Below are positions 21,776-32,878 of a stretch of 64,000 bases of DNA, one piece after another. Below the pieces are notes generated by a model. It was given only the letters and a program-made list of their open reading frames with translations. It was not told the DNA's origin and ran no database searches. Position 1 is the stretch's first letter; each line of letters opens with the position of its first letter. The translations under genes were made by a program, and so were the position numbers. Location: contig NC_073313.1 in NCBI RefSeq assembly GCF_027595985.1, positions 81,198,494 to 81,262,493 on the forward strand. The letters are read 5' to 3'. The stretch is from Sorex araneus (Eukaryota > Chordata > Mammalia > Eulipotyphla > Soricidae).

Positions 21776-22341
21776 AAATAAATAATTGAGGGTTGGGCCA
21801 TACTTGGTGATGCTTACTCCTGGCTCTGTGTTCAGGGATCAATCTTAAAAATATCTTTATTAATCTTGTAGAGGGCAACCATAAGCAGCATGAGAGAATA
21901 CCGTAATCAGTGTTAATATGCTGAGAAGTTTTTCCTGTCTTTTAAAGAAGATCCTTCTAGCAAAGCTGGTTTCAAGGGTATAAATTCTCTAATTGTTGCC
22001 TTTCTATGGAACTCTGTAATCATCCCCTTAAATCTGAATGATAATCTAGCTGGATAGAGTATTCTTGGTGATGTGTTCATTGCATTGAGTTTTTGGATTA
22101 TATCCCAACATTCTCTTCTGTCTCACAGAGTTTCATTTGATAGATCGACTGTGACTCTTAAGGGCTTTACTTTGTATGTAAGTTTTTTATTTTATCTTGC
22201 TGCTTTCAACATTCTGTCTTTGGATTTTATCATTATGATTATAACGAGTCTTGGAGTTTTTCTATTTTGGTCCATTTTTCCTGAGATTATTTGGATCTCT
22301 TGGACCTGGGTGCCTATACTCCTCAACTCTGGGAAATTCTT

Positions 22342-22510
22342 TTTTTTTTCTTTTTGGGTCACACCCGGCGATGCACAGGGGTTGCTCCTGGCTCTGCACT
22401 CAGGAATTACCCCTGGCGGTGCTCAGGGGACCATATGGGATGCTGGGAATCGAACTCGGGTCGGCCGCGTGCAAGGCAAACACCCTACCCGCTATACTAT
22501 TGCTCCAGCC
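22342..22510 (-). mobile_element. Short SINE
   Basis: Perfect 18-bp duplication caactctgggaaattctt at 22324-22341 and 22511-22528. Confidence 0.96.
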
Positions 22511-22599
22511 CAACTCTGGGAAATTCTTATCTATGATTTCTTTAGTGGTTCTTCATCAAATTCACCTTCCTGTTCTTCAGGGACTCTGATGTTTCTTTT

Positions 22600-22778
22600 A
22601 TTTATTTATTTATTGCTTTTTGGGTGACACCTGGCAATGCTCAGGGGTTACTCCTGGCTCTGCACTCAGGAATTACTCCTGGCCGTGCTCAGGAGACCAT
22701 ATGGGATGCTGAGAATCGAACCTAGTTTGGTCGCGTGCAGGGCAAACATCCTACCCACTGTACTGTCACTTCAGCCCA
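22600..22778 (-). mobile_element. Short SINE
   Basis: Tail became a (TTTA)n run. Confidence 0.88.
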
Positions 22779-23370
22779 TGATGATTCTTACATTGTTCTT
22801 TCTGACCTCATTCCATAGTTCTCTGATGTTCTGTTTATTTCCTTCCAAACTTTTTACATCATCTCTTGTTTTCTAGAGGTTTCCTGTATCTCATCTTGGA
22901 GATGAGATCTTGATCTTTTCCTCAGTTGCTGTTATTATGATGCTGAGATGTTTTATTGAGTTTTTAAGATCAGGAGATATGGAGGTGGGCCAGCTGTATT
23001 GCATATAAGTTTTCTTATGGTTAGTGCTTGTAGAATATACTATTTACCAATTCTTTTACATTCAACCTCTAGTTAAATTCTTTGTAAGTTGTACATAGTC
23101 GGGTTTTATTTTCAGCCTGTCTGAAATTATGCCCTTTTGATTGGTACAGTTTGTTAATTCGCCATTTAAAAAAACTTGAAATATAAGTGGCATAAAATAT
23201 TCCATTAGTTTCAGATATGCAGGGTAATTAGATGACATTTATATGTAATATCAAATATTCACCACAACAAATATGTTTCCCATCTAATCTTAGCAAAATT
23301 TCAATTTTTAAATAGCATACCATCACTTGTGGACCTAATGTTGTGCTCTATACCCCCCATGACTTATTTT

Positions 23371-23515
23371 ATTGGAATTTGAGCCACACACAATTGTGCT
23401 CAGGGATCACACCTGGCAGTGATCAGGGGACCATATGAAGTGCTGGGGATCAAACCTGGGTCCACTGAGTACAAGACAAGCACCCTACCTGCTTTACATG
23501 CGATCTCTCTGACTT
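23371..23515 (-). mobile_element. Old short SINE
   Basis: Reverse copy with 'ctcagggatcacacctggca'. Confidence 0.7.
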
Positions 23516-23635
23516 TATTTTAAAATGGGAAATTTCTTCCTCTTGCTCTCCTTCTTCTACTGAACCACCTCCAATTCAACATCCACTTTATTCTTTTATG
23601 TATGAGTTGAGTTTAATTATTTTGTATTTTGTTTA

Positions 23636-23795
23636 TTTGGTTTTGGGGCCATATCTGGTGGGACCTGGGTTATTCCTGTCTCTGCACTAAGTAATCATTT
23701 CTGGTAGTGCTTGGGGGGATATATCGGGTGCCAGGAATCAAATCTGGACTGACTCTGTGCCACACAAATTTTCTACCTACTGTACTGTTAGTTCA
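23636..23795 (-). mobile_element. Old short SINE
   Basis: Diverged; the head ends at ctgttagttcagctcc. Confidence 0.65.
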
Positions 23796-24049
23796 GCTCC
23801 TTTATGTGTTTTAGATTTGACATATAATTGAAATCATATAGTATATTTTTCTCTGATTCATTTCACTTAGTATAACGTCCTTGAGGTCCATTCATGTTCT
23901 GCAAATGTCAGGATTTTCTTCTTTTTTGTGACTGTATAGTATTTCATTGTTTATGTATACCACATTCTCCCTATCAAATTACTTAACAATGATCCATTCA
24001 AAACTACTTTGTTAAGATATAATTCTCATAGGACATAATTCTCCTCTTT

Positions 24050-24175
24050 TGATTGTTTGGGGTATTTGTTTGTTTGGGGTGCTCAGGGACTGCTTCTGGT
24101 ATCTGTGCTCATGTCTCACCACTGGCTGTAATCAAGTCAAGCCCCTGAACCTTTGTACTCTCTCTGACTCCACAA
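24050..24175 (-). mobile_element. Very degenerate SINE
   Basis: Only 'gtgctcagggactgcttctg' supports it. Confidence 0.35.
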
Positions 24176-24214
24176 GTCTTCATTTACTTTTCTTTTTTCT
24201 TTCATATTTTTTGG

Positions 24215-24375
24215 TACAGGATCACACCTATCGGTGCTTCAGGCTTACTCCTGACTCTGTGTTCAGGGATCACTCCTGGTGATGCTCTGGGGACCATATG
24301 CAGTGCTGGAGTCTCAACCTGGGTCAGTCATGTGCAAGGCACGTACTCTACTTGCTGTACTATCTCTATAACCTT
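24215..24375 (-). mobile_element. Old short SINE
   Basis: Contains 'cagggatcactcctggtgat'. Confidence 0.7.
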
Positions 24376-24495
24376 TTGAAGTATATAATTCAATGGCTTT
24401 TAGAATAGTAACAAAATTTTAGAACTTTAAAAAGAAAAGACCAGTCAACTTACTCCAAATGAAATTGGAAATATATTGAGGTTTTCTGCTTAGGG

Positions 24496-24615
24496 GGATT
24501 TGGAAGTTACTCCCAGTGGTGCTCAGGGGCTATTCCTGGCTCTGTGTTCAGTATTGAACCACAGTCAGCTGCATGTAAGGCAAGAGCTATACCTCATGGA
24601 CTATCTCTCTGACCT
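24496..24615 (-). mobile_element. Old short SINE
   Basis: Internally shortened. Confidence 0.6.
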
Positions 24616-24650
24616 TATATTTAGGTTTGTTTTTACTTGTTTTTTTTGCT

Positions 24651-24768
24651 TTTGTGGCCACAGCCGGAAGTGATTAGTATTTGCTCCTGATTCTGTGTTC
24701 AGGACCAGGTTCAAAAGACCCAGTGTAGTGTTGGGGATCGAACTGTAGTTGGCCATGTACAAGGCCTG
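24651..24768 (-). mobile_element. Degenerate SINE
   Basis: Keeps 'gttggggatcgaactgtagt'. Confidence 0.55.
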
Positions 24769-24807
24769 GAATTTCCCACCATCGGCCTCTATATTTTTGA
24801 GTGGTCT

Positions 24808-24942
<135 letters not shown>

Positions 24943-25118
24943 TTTTTCTTTTTTTTTTGGTTCCTGGTTCACACCTGGTGATGCACAGGCCTTATTCCTG
25001 GCTCATGCACTCAGGAATTACTCCTAGCCATGCTCAGGGGACTATATGGGATGCTTGAACCCGGGTCAGCTGCATGCAAGGCAAACCCCTTACTCACTGT
25101 GCTATCACTCTAACCCCG
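24943..25118 (-). mobile_element. Short SINE
   Basis: Carries the 'ggctcatgcactcagg' subtype marker; adjoins the CTTT run. Confidence 0.88.
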
Positions 25119-25126
25119 ATCTATTT

Positions 25127-25288
25127 TTTAGTTTGGGGGCCACACCCCGCTGTACTCAGGAATTTCCCCTGGCTCTGCTCTCAGGAATTACCCCTGGCGG
25201 TGCTTGGGGGATCATATGAGATGCCCGGGATAGAACCCACGTTAGCCATATGTAAGGCACATGCCTTACATGCTATACTATCAATCAG
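25127..25288 (-). mobile_element. Short SINE
   Basis: Follows the previous copy directly in the same orientation. Confidence 0.78.
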
Positions 25289-25559
25289 ATCTCCATATTT
25301 GAATTTTTAACTGCAACATTTTTCTCTTTTCCTTCTTCCCTTCACTTCTGCTGTAATCTTCCAGAGTTGTGTACTTGGTTTTAGTGCTTGCACACACTTT
25401 GTTTTGAGATTCTGGGGGTTGCACTCCTGATTCGAAGGAATCTAAATAGCGGTGCCAGTAATTACACTTGACAATGTGGGGGTGTTGTCAGGGTTCAAAC
25501 CCATGGCCTCCTGTATAGAAGCAGGTGTTCCACCAATGAACCTGCAACTGTTTTTATCT

Positions 25560-25790
25560 GTATCACTGCATCACTGTCATCCCGTTGTTCATCGATTTGC
25601 TCGAGCAGGTGCCAGTGACGTCTCCATTCATCCTAGCCCTGAGATTTTAGCAGCCTCTCCTTACTTGTCCTTCCCAAAGATGCCGCATTGGAGGCTCTTT
25701 CAGGGTCAGGGGAATAAGATCTATCATTATTACTGTTTTTGGCATATTGAATATGCCACGGGGAGCTTGCCAGGCTCAAGTTTTTTTCTA
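25560..25790 (-). mobile_element. Long SINE with extended RTE tail
   Basis: Besides the usual tail it contains about 90 extra bp (25625-25718: tcatcctagccctgag... to ...tcagggtcaggggaat). These also occur at 30695-30790 and 46310-46395. The head is missing. Confidence 0.75.
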
Positions 25791-25841
25791 TTTGAGTCAA
25801 ATGTTTAATGTTTTCTTCTCTGTGTGTGTATGTGTTCTTTG

Positions 25842-25992
25842 TTTGTTTGGGAGCCACACGCAGAGTTGCTCAGGGGTTACTCCTTGCTCTGTACTCAGGA
25901 ATTACTTTTGACCATATGGGATACCAGGGATCGCACCCAAGTTGACTGTGTGCAAGGCAAACGCCTTAGCCCTGTGCTATTGCTCTGGCCCC
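25842..25992 (-). mobile_element. Short SINE with internal deletion
   Basis: Lacks the 'cctggcggtgctcagggg' block. Confidence 0.8.
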
Positions 25993-25999
25993 ATATGTT

Positions 26000-27180
26000 C
26001 CCTTTTTTAAAAATTTTTTTGTTTTCTTATAGGTTAATCTTTTATGCTGTTGTTATTCAAAAATGTTCTTCTACCAGTTCAGTTGACTGTATGTTCTTTG
26101 GTTATTCTTTAAGTGATTATCTTAAAGTTGACCAATGCATCCTTGACTTATTATTGCCACATACTATAGTGCTTTATTTTTTTTCACTTGCCCTTTATTG
26201 TTATGATCCTTCATTTACGTATTGATATTCCCATTTTGCACTATTGTATTTGTTAGTTTAATAGCCAAAAGGGAAGTTAATTAATACCCATAATTGAAAA
26301 CATTCCAGAGATAGGATTGGCTTCAGATCATGGTTGGATCCAGGTACTTAAATCCAAAATAAGCCTCATGCCAACTATCATCTCTGCTTTCTTATGTTCT
26401 AAATTCTTCCAGTCTGCTTCTTCCTGATGCCAGTAGAAAAAGAAGGGCCGCTCTCCAGCACTTCCTGCTAAAGTTTCTGGTCTGCTGCTTGTTGATGATC
26501 ATAATAGGTTCATCCTCAGTACATATCTCTCGATTAACCAATTATTTTATTGGCCAGGTCTATGACACACGTCGAACCCTAAAGCTAAGAATGATATCAA
26601 ACCCATCTAAATTTCACTGTGCTATGCATTTGACATATATGTTTCAATGCTAATAAGCATTACCATTGTTGTTTGGAACAATCAACTTATTTTCACTCAC
26701 CTATTCAGTTATCAATTGTCTTCATTTCTTCTTGAATTTGTAGTCTCTGAGATTATTTTCCTTCTGTCTTGAGCCTGCAGAAGTCCTTTTTTTGGTGTAG
26801 GCTTGATGACTATTAGTTCACTCAAACTTTGACATATCTATGGTACCTTGACTTTTTTTTTTCTGGTTTGTGGGCTACACCCGGTGGTGTTCAGGGTTTA
26901 CTTCTGGGCCTGCACACAGGTATTACTCCTGGTAATACATAAGGAACCGTATTAGCTGCTGGGGACCAAGCCCAGGTCAGCTGCATGCAAGACAACTGCC
27001 CTACCCACTGTCCTATCTCTCAAGCACCAGCACCTTAATTTACAAAGACATTTTCACTTGTTCTGGATTACTACATTTTTAGTCATTTTCTTTCACAATG
27101 TAATAGTATCATTCTGTTGCATTCTGGCTTCTATTGTTTCTGTGAAGTTGGAGCCTTGAATGCAAAGTTTCATTTGCAAA
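26000..27180 (-). mobile_element. Possible ancient L1 pieces
   Basis: 26030-26250 and 27060-27180 ('tgttgcattctggcttctat') look like the same old L1 segment as 21850. 26255-26750 lies between and I cannot assign it. Confidence 0.35.
26857..27030 (-). mobile_element. Short SINE
   Basis: Moderately diverged reverse copy. Confidence 0.78.
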
Positions 27181-27203
27181 ATGAATAACTAAAAATATAA
27201 AGT

Positions 27204-27290
27204 TGGGCTGGGAATAATGGCTCAGTAAGAGAGTAAATACTTCTCATACATGAGTCCTTGGGTTTGATCCTCTGCACTGAGAAAAAAATG
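27204..27290 (+). mobile_element. SINE head fragment
   Basis: 'gctgggaataatggctcagt' then a degraded B-box; body absent. Confidence 0.5.
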
Positions 27291-27390
27291 TAAACAAACA
27301 GTATGGTGTTTACACTTTTTCATGAGCACTACTTTAAATAGAAAGTTGTATTTCAGAAATATGTGATTATTTTAAAGGGTAATAACATTT

Positions 27391-27599
27391 CTCTCTTTCT
27401 TTTTCTTTTTGAATTTTTTAAACTAAATCACTGTGAGGTAGTTACAGACTTATAAACTTTTGTGCATACGTTTCAGTCATACAATGATGGAGTACCCACC
27501 CCTCCACCAGTGCCCATTCTCCACCACCAATGTTCCCAGTATCTCTCCAACCACCCCCTCCCCATCCCCCCTGCCTCTGTGACAGGCAATTCCCTTTTT
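27391..27599 (-). mobile_element. Shrew L1 3' UTR insertion
   Basis: Duplication aaagggtaataacattt (27374-27390) against 27600-27616, one mismatch. Confidence 0.88.
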
Positions 27600-27624
27600 A
27601 AAGTGTAATAACATTTAATGTGTG

Positions 27625-27801
27625 GTTTTTTTTTTTTGGTTTTTGGGTCACACCCTGTGATGCACAGGGGTTACTCCTGGCTCTTCACTCAGGAATTACC
27701 CCTGGCGGTGCTCAGGGGACCATATGGGATGCTGGGATTAGAACCCGGGTCGGCCGTGTGCAAGGCAAACGCCCTACCCACTGTGCTATTGCTCCAGCCC
27801 C
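27625..27801 (-). mobile_element. Short SINE
   Basis: Inserted at the edge of the L1 duplication; taatgtgtg at 27616-27624 and 27802-27810. Confidence 0.9.
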
Positions 27802-27835
27802 TAATGTGTGTATTTTTAAAATATGGTACTATAGA

Positions 27836-28000
27836 GCTGCAGAAGTATTGCAGTGGGTAAGGCATTTTCTTTGCACACAGCCAACCTGGGTTTGATCCCA
27901 GCTACCATATATGTTTTTCCAAGGACTGCCAGGATGGATCCTTGAGCACAGAGCCAGGAGAAATTCCTAAGCACAGAAGGCATGGGTCTCCCAACCAAAA
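27836..28000 (+). mobile_element. Old short SINE
   Basis: Diverged head 'gctgcagaagtattgcagtg'. Confidence 0.6.
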
Positions 28001-28043
28001 TAATTATGGTACTCCAGTACCATATTGTACTACACATTGTATA

Positions 28044-28284
28044 TGTAGCACTGTCATCCCGTTGTTCATTGATTTGCTCAAGTGGGCACCAGTAATGTCT
28101 CCAATGTGAGACTTGTTACTATTTTTGTCATATCAAATATGCCACAGATAGCTTGCCAGGCTCTGCTGTGCGGGTGGGATACTATCGGTAGCATGCTAGG
28201 CTCTCCAAGAGGGATGGAGGAATTGAACCTGGGTCGGCTGTGTGCAAGGCAAATGCCCTACCTGCTGTGTTATCGCTCCAGTCT
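28044..28284 (-). mobile_element. Long SINE
   Basis: Complete: RTE-like tail first, tRNA head last (ctgtgttatcgctccagtct). Confidence 0.9.
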
Positions 28285-28873
28285 GCACATTGTATATACA
28301 TAAATTAATATAATATACTTTTTTGGCATTTTGTGGCAATATGCTCCCATTTACAGAAATTTGGATTTAAAAATTGTGTATATTCAAAAAATAAAGTATG
28401 AAAAGACCTCGCAGCTCTCTCTCTCACACCCCAAGGAGGCCGATGGCGATGGGCAAGTGAAGGAAGGAACGAGGGCCAGGCTGGTCGGTATCAATTGCAA
28501 TTTATTTCAATATCCTCTCCATTCTCCTCTGATTCTCCTTCTGCTTCTCTTTCTCTGGATTCCCCCCACCCCTCTCATCTTCCTCTTGGATCCTGTTCCT
28601 TCATACTTCTTCTTCCTGCTTCTGCCTCCCCATTCTACTTCATTCTCCTTCTGGATTCCCCAGCCCACTCTTACAGCTTTAGTTAAATCCCAAAGCATGA
28701 GGGGTTGGGGCTTACACATAGGTGCGGTCATACAATCAACAGGTAAAGTCCTTCCCTCAGGGGAAGCTTTTTCTAGGACAAATTCTCATTCAGCCTGACG
28801 ACCCACCTAAGAGTGGAATCACATAGGTATGTTTTTCCTCTCCTTGTCCAACAAACATGTAAACATTCATAAT

Positions 28874-29043
28874 GTTTTTTTTGGGGGGGTCACACCTGGC
28901 GATGCACAGGGGTTACTCCTGGCTCTTCACTCAGAAATTACCCCTTGTGGTGCTCAGGGGACCATATGGGATGCTGGGATTAGAACCCGGGTTGGCCGCG
29001 TGCAAGGCAAAAGCCCTACCCGCTGTGCTATCGCTCCAGCCCC
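28874..29043 (-). mobile_element. Short SINE inside the LTR-like element
   Basis: 12-bp duplication aacattcataat at 28862-28873 and 29044-29055. Confidence 0.95.
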
Positions 29044-29162
29044 AACATTCATAATATGTAATATGACACAGTAAGAGATACATTTAGCTTATAGGTTTGC
29101 TTTCCTGTGGCCATCTTGCTATAGATCTCAGACTACAGTGCTCAGGCCAGATTAGTCTTTCT

Positions 29163-30015
29163 TTTTTTTTTATTGAATCACCATGTGGAAAGTTACAGAG
29201 TTTTCATCTAAGTCTCCATTATACAATGCTCAACACCCATCCCATTGCCAGTGCACATTTTCCACCACCAGGAGCCCCTGTATACCTCCCCCCTCCCCCC
29301 ACCCTCCCCCTCATCCCCCGCCTGTGTAGCTGATAGTTTTCACTTTACCTTGATTACCTTCAACATTTCAACAAAAAACTCACTATTATTGTTTGGAGTT
29401 TCCCCCCAAAGTCAGACCTGCTAAAAATGAACTGTTTCACATTGCTGACAATTAAGGGATATGAGCTGTTGCGGCCGCACGGTTTGGGATTTCTGTATAA
29501 AGTCTATGGAAAATTATGCCTGAAATTGCATCACTGCAAGCTTTTACTTCCCTTTTGTGGAGCTCATAAGATGGAATACCCGAGAGAGAGAAACGCTCTG
29601 CCCCTGGTGCCGCATGGGTCAGTGGCTCAGTTCACAGTCTAGAGGCATTTCTGCGAGCTGCTGGTGTCCAAAGTAGTTTAGTTGGCCTCTGAGATCATGC
29701 TCGTGCAGCAGCGGAGAAGCCACACACGTGTGGCCGCTGTGCTTAAATCTCGGCAGAGGGCAGGGCCGGTACCACCCGACCCCCGGGATCTCCCACACGT
29801 CCCGTGGTTGCCAGCCAGGACCTCCATTTTGTGCTCAAAAAGTGGTGATCACCATGCTGTGCCCGGAAAAGAAGGGTCGAGAGAGAGAAACCCTCCCCCC
29901 TGGTGCCACATGGGGCAGTGGCTCAGTTCATAGTCTAGAGGTGTTTCTGTGAGCTACTGGTCTCCAAAGTAGTTTAGTTGGCCTCTGGGATCATGCTCGT
30001 GCAGCAGCGGAAAGG
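29163..30015 (-). mobile_element. Composite L1-tailed element with two 5' monomers
   Basis: On the minus strand: two tandem ~296-bp monomers (landmark 'agactgtgaactgagcc'-type sites near 29640 and 29936), a middle body, then the L1-type 3' end with a poly-T tail at about 29163. Flanked by agattagtctttc / agattagtttttc, which interrupts LTR sequence. No ORF2 present. Confidence 0.75.
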
Positions 30016-30694
30016 CTAGATTAGTTTTTCTTACCCTAGAAGGTTCCAAATCTCATCATTACTTTTTGGATCATGACAGCATTTGTCCATGACCATTCTC
30101 TTAACTTATAGTTAAGTATGGTGGAACTTTAGCCTGACCCATTTCAATGCTAGGGTAGCTTACAGCTTTCCCTGGGTCCATTCAGTCCCTCATCAGGACC
30201 CTGCTTTTGGGGTGCTAGGAACTAAGGGCGACTGAGGGTTAAATCGAGAAAGCAGATGCCTGGGAGTGAAAATTATTCAGAGTCAATTAACCCCCAAGTT
30301 GCAAAAGCATAATATTAACTCTTCCTGTGTCTATACAAAAAGGACATTGCTTTAAAGTAAACTATGCAAAAGGACATAACAGAAGGAGAAAAGCAATACT
30401 TCATTCACAAATATAAAATCGTAGATTTCTGAGGAATCTGACCTTACAAGTTAACAGAGTCTGATTAGGGGAAAAGGTGATAGACTGATTCGGGAAGAGA
30501 GCACAGAGAAGAGTTTACAGATAAACACTTTGGAATGGAAGCGCCTCAGGAGCACTGTGATAAACCTAATCTCCTTGTGGCAAGGGAAACAGGACATACC
30601 AATGTTATCCTAAAATGTTTAGAGCTATAGTCCAACAAAAAAATCAATGTTTTCAAGTTGTAATTTTCAAGGACTATAATTTGGGGACTATAAT

Positions 30695-30840
30695 TTGACC
30701 CTGAAAGAGCCTCTAATGCGGCATCATTGGGAAGGATGAGTAAAGAGAAGTTTTAGCAAAAATCTCAGGGCTAGGATGAATGGAGACGTTACTGGACCCA
30801 CTCGAGCAAATCGGCGATCAAAGGGATGATAGTGATAGTG
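30695..30840 (+). mobile_element. Extended RTE-type SINE tail
   Basis: Tail-only fragment of the extended long form, ending in gatgatagtgatagtgg. Confidence 0.65.
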
Positions 30841-30845
30841 GTAGT

Positions 30846-30992
30846 AATTTGGGGACACACCTCACTTAGGGGCTATTCCTGGCTCTATTCTCAGAAGAAA
30901 TCCCTGGCAGCGCTCTCGGGATCATATGCGGGATTCAAAGCTGGTTTGGCCATGTGCAAGCAAAGTGTCTTACCTCCTGTACTATCCCACCC
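30846..30992 (-). mobile_element. Old short SINE
   Basis: Diverged reverse copy abutting the previous tail. Confidence 0.65.
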
Positions 30993-31263
30993 CAAAGAAA
31001 TATTTTAAGTATATATGTCCATATGTGCTTTTGGTGAGTGTGTTTGTATTATTAAATATTTTCTTTACATATCTTTCTGTGACGTTAGTCATCCAAAAGC
31101 TAAGTATTCCACTTTTTTCTTTCCAAATTTCCTTACCATAATGTATACAGTTAATCAGGATGGAAACTTTGAAATCTTGCCCTTTCTCAATAGAACCTAT
31201 TGAGATTCTATTAAACAATGAAGCAAGACGATAATAGAAGTAAATAAGGAGACATATTTTTGT

Positions 31264-31570
31264 TTGTTTTGGTTTTGGGAGAGGCCATGTCATATCATTC
31301 TCAGAGCTGATTCCTGGATTTGCACTCAGAGTTTGCCACTGTTTGTGCTTAGGACTGCTGGGGGTCAACCTGGTGTGGCCACAAAGTGCAAGGCAAGTGA
31401 CCCACATTTTGGGCCTCAGGAGAGATATTTTTGTTTCAACTGCTTCAACAGAGATGGTACTCATTGATGCTTGGGGGCCACCATAGTTTACTGGTGGTGC
31501 TGGTAGGCCATGGGATCCTGGTCATTGAACCCAGGGCCTCCTGCATGTCCAGCTGTGTTACTTGAGTTCC
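31264..31570 (-). mobile_element. Two very degenerate SINE remnants
   Basis: Traces at 31264-31410 and 31465-31560 (atgcttgggggccacc). 31571-32029 shows nothing I recognise. Confidence 0.35.
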
Positions 31571-32029
31571 CTCCACATCCCCTAAACTCATGCTCCTAGT
31601 AGTTTTATTAATCATGAAAAATGTTGACCAGTTCTTGTGTCATGTATGATTAGAGGGGCTCAGTCTGTTCATGGAAATAGAGATGAAGAAGAGCTCCTAC
31701 GGGGAGAGCAGAAAACATCTGCTCTGCCATTTTCTGTCATTGAGTCACATTATTAGCATTCAACTCCACCCATAGCTTCTTTGAAAAAATCTTCTAAAAA
31801 CGTTTGTCCATTATATTTGTGTTGGTTGAGCTAAAATAGGATAACATGATACATAAGTACATTGGACCCCTCACAGGCCAATCACAAAATTAAAAAGCCA
31901 AGAAGACTACCAACTAACAAGCTGTTTGCTTTGGGGAACTTCTTCTCTTATGCAAGATTCCTCTAGGCCTTGAGGTAACCATTTGACATACAAATCCAGG
32001 GAAGATGATGTCAATTTTATTCTTTTTAA

Positions 32030-32240
32030 AAACATTTTTATTGAATCACTGAGATAGACCCTTACAAAGATGTTCATGATTTCAGGCATACAGTATTCCA
32101 ACACCCATCCTTCCACCAGTGTACATTTCCCAGTACCCGTATCCCCAGGTTCCCTCCCATCACCCCCTACCCTCCACCCCTTGGCTGCCTCTATGGCAGG
32201 TGCTTTTCTTCTCTCTCTCTCTAACACACACATTACTGAA
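32030..32240 (-). mobile_element. Shrew L1 3' UTR end
   Basis: Reverse 3' UTR with 'ccaccagtgtacatttccca' and a CT-rich end. Confidence 0.82.
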
Positions 32241-32263
32241 ACTGACTTCTAGAAAATATTTCT

Positions 32264-32425
32264 AGGGGTCAGAGTGATAGCACAGCACATAGGATGGTTA
32301 CCTTGCATGCAACCAACCCAGGTACGATCCCACACACCCCAGATAGTTTGTTGTGTTCCACCAGGAATGATCCCTGAGCACAGACTCAGGAGTAAATCCT
32401 GAGAACTGCTATCTGTGGCCCAAAA
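32264..32425 (+). mobile_element. Old short SINE
   Basis: Head 'gtcagagtgatagcacagca' readable. Confidence 0.7.
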
Positions 32426-32463
32426 TCCAAATGAAAATGTTTCTAGATTGAAATCCATAGATA

Positions 32464-32625
32464 GGGGCTAGAAGATAGTGCAGAGATTAGGGAGCCTGCC
32501 TAGCATTAATCCAACCCAAACTTGATTTGCAGAAACACATGGTCCCTTGTGAATTGCCAGGTGCAGTGCTGGAAGCCTCTGAGTACCATCAGGTGTGGCC
32601 TGGTACCCCTGGCACAGCAGGCCCA
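32464..32625 (+). mobile_element. Degenerate SINE
   Basis: Weak head and body similarity only. Confidence 0.45.
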
Positions 32626-32878
32626 GAAAAGCATTGCATCCTTGTACCTTCATATTGAACCATTTGTCCAGTGGCTGAAAATTGCTGATGGGGACCCCTA
32701 GGCCTCCTGAATACCTCTTGGGATAATATTTCTCCCCCAAATATTTAGATAGAAATTGCAATATTTTCCCATGTAACCTCTTGGAGTGTTTCACCCACCC
32801 CTCCTGGGCCCATACACTAAATTATGGGGCTCATGACGGTCCACTGTGCTGTAAAGATGACTAAAGAAAGGGGGCAGG

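Larger units (their letters stand above)
21850..23110 (-). mobile_element. Ancient L1-like region
   Basis: 'ctggatagagtattcttggt' and 'cttgctgctttcaacattct' match a well-known old mammalian L1 segment in reverse. SINEs sit at 22342-22510 and 22600-22778. Confidence 0.5.
23165..24045 (-). mobile_element. Ancient L1 3' UTR/ORF2 end
   Basis: 'ttccattagtttcagatatg' and 'atttcacttagtataacgtc' are typical of the 3' side of old L1 in reverse. Confidence 0.6.
28445..30613 (-). mobile_element. LTR-like element, copy 3, with two insertions
   Basis: Collinear with copy 1, including the AATAAA (minus strand, near 28500) and the U3 part. Split by a SINE (28874-29043) and a composite element (29163-30015). 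Without them it is about 1.1 kb. Confidence 0.65.
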
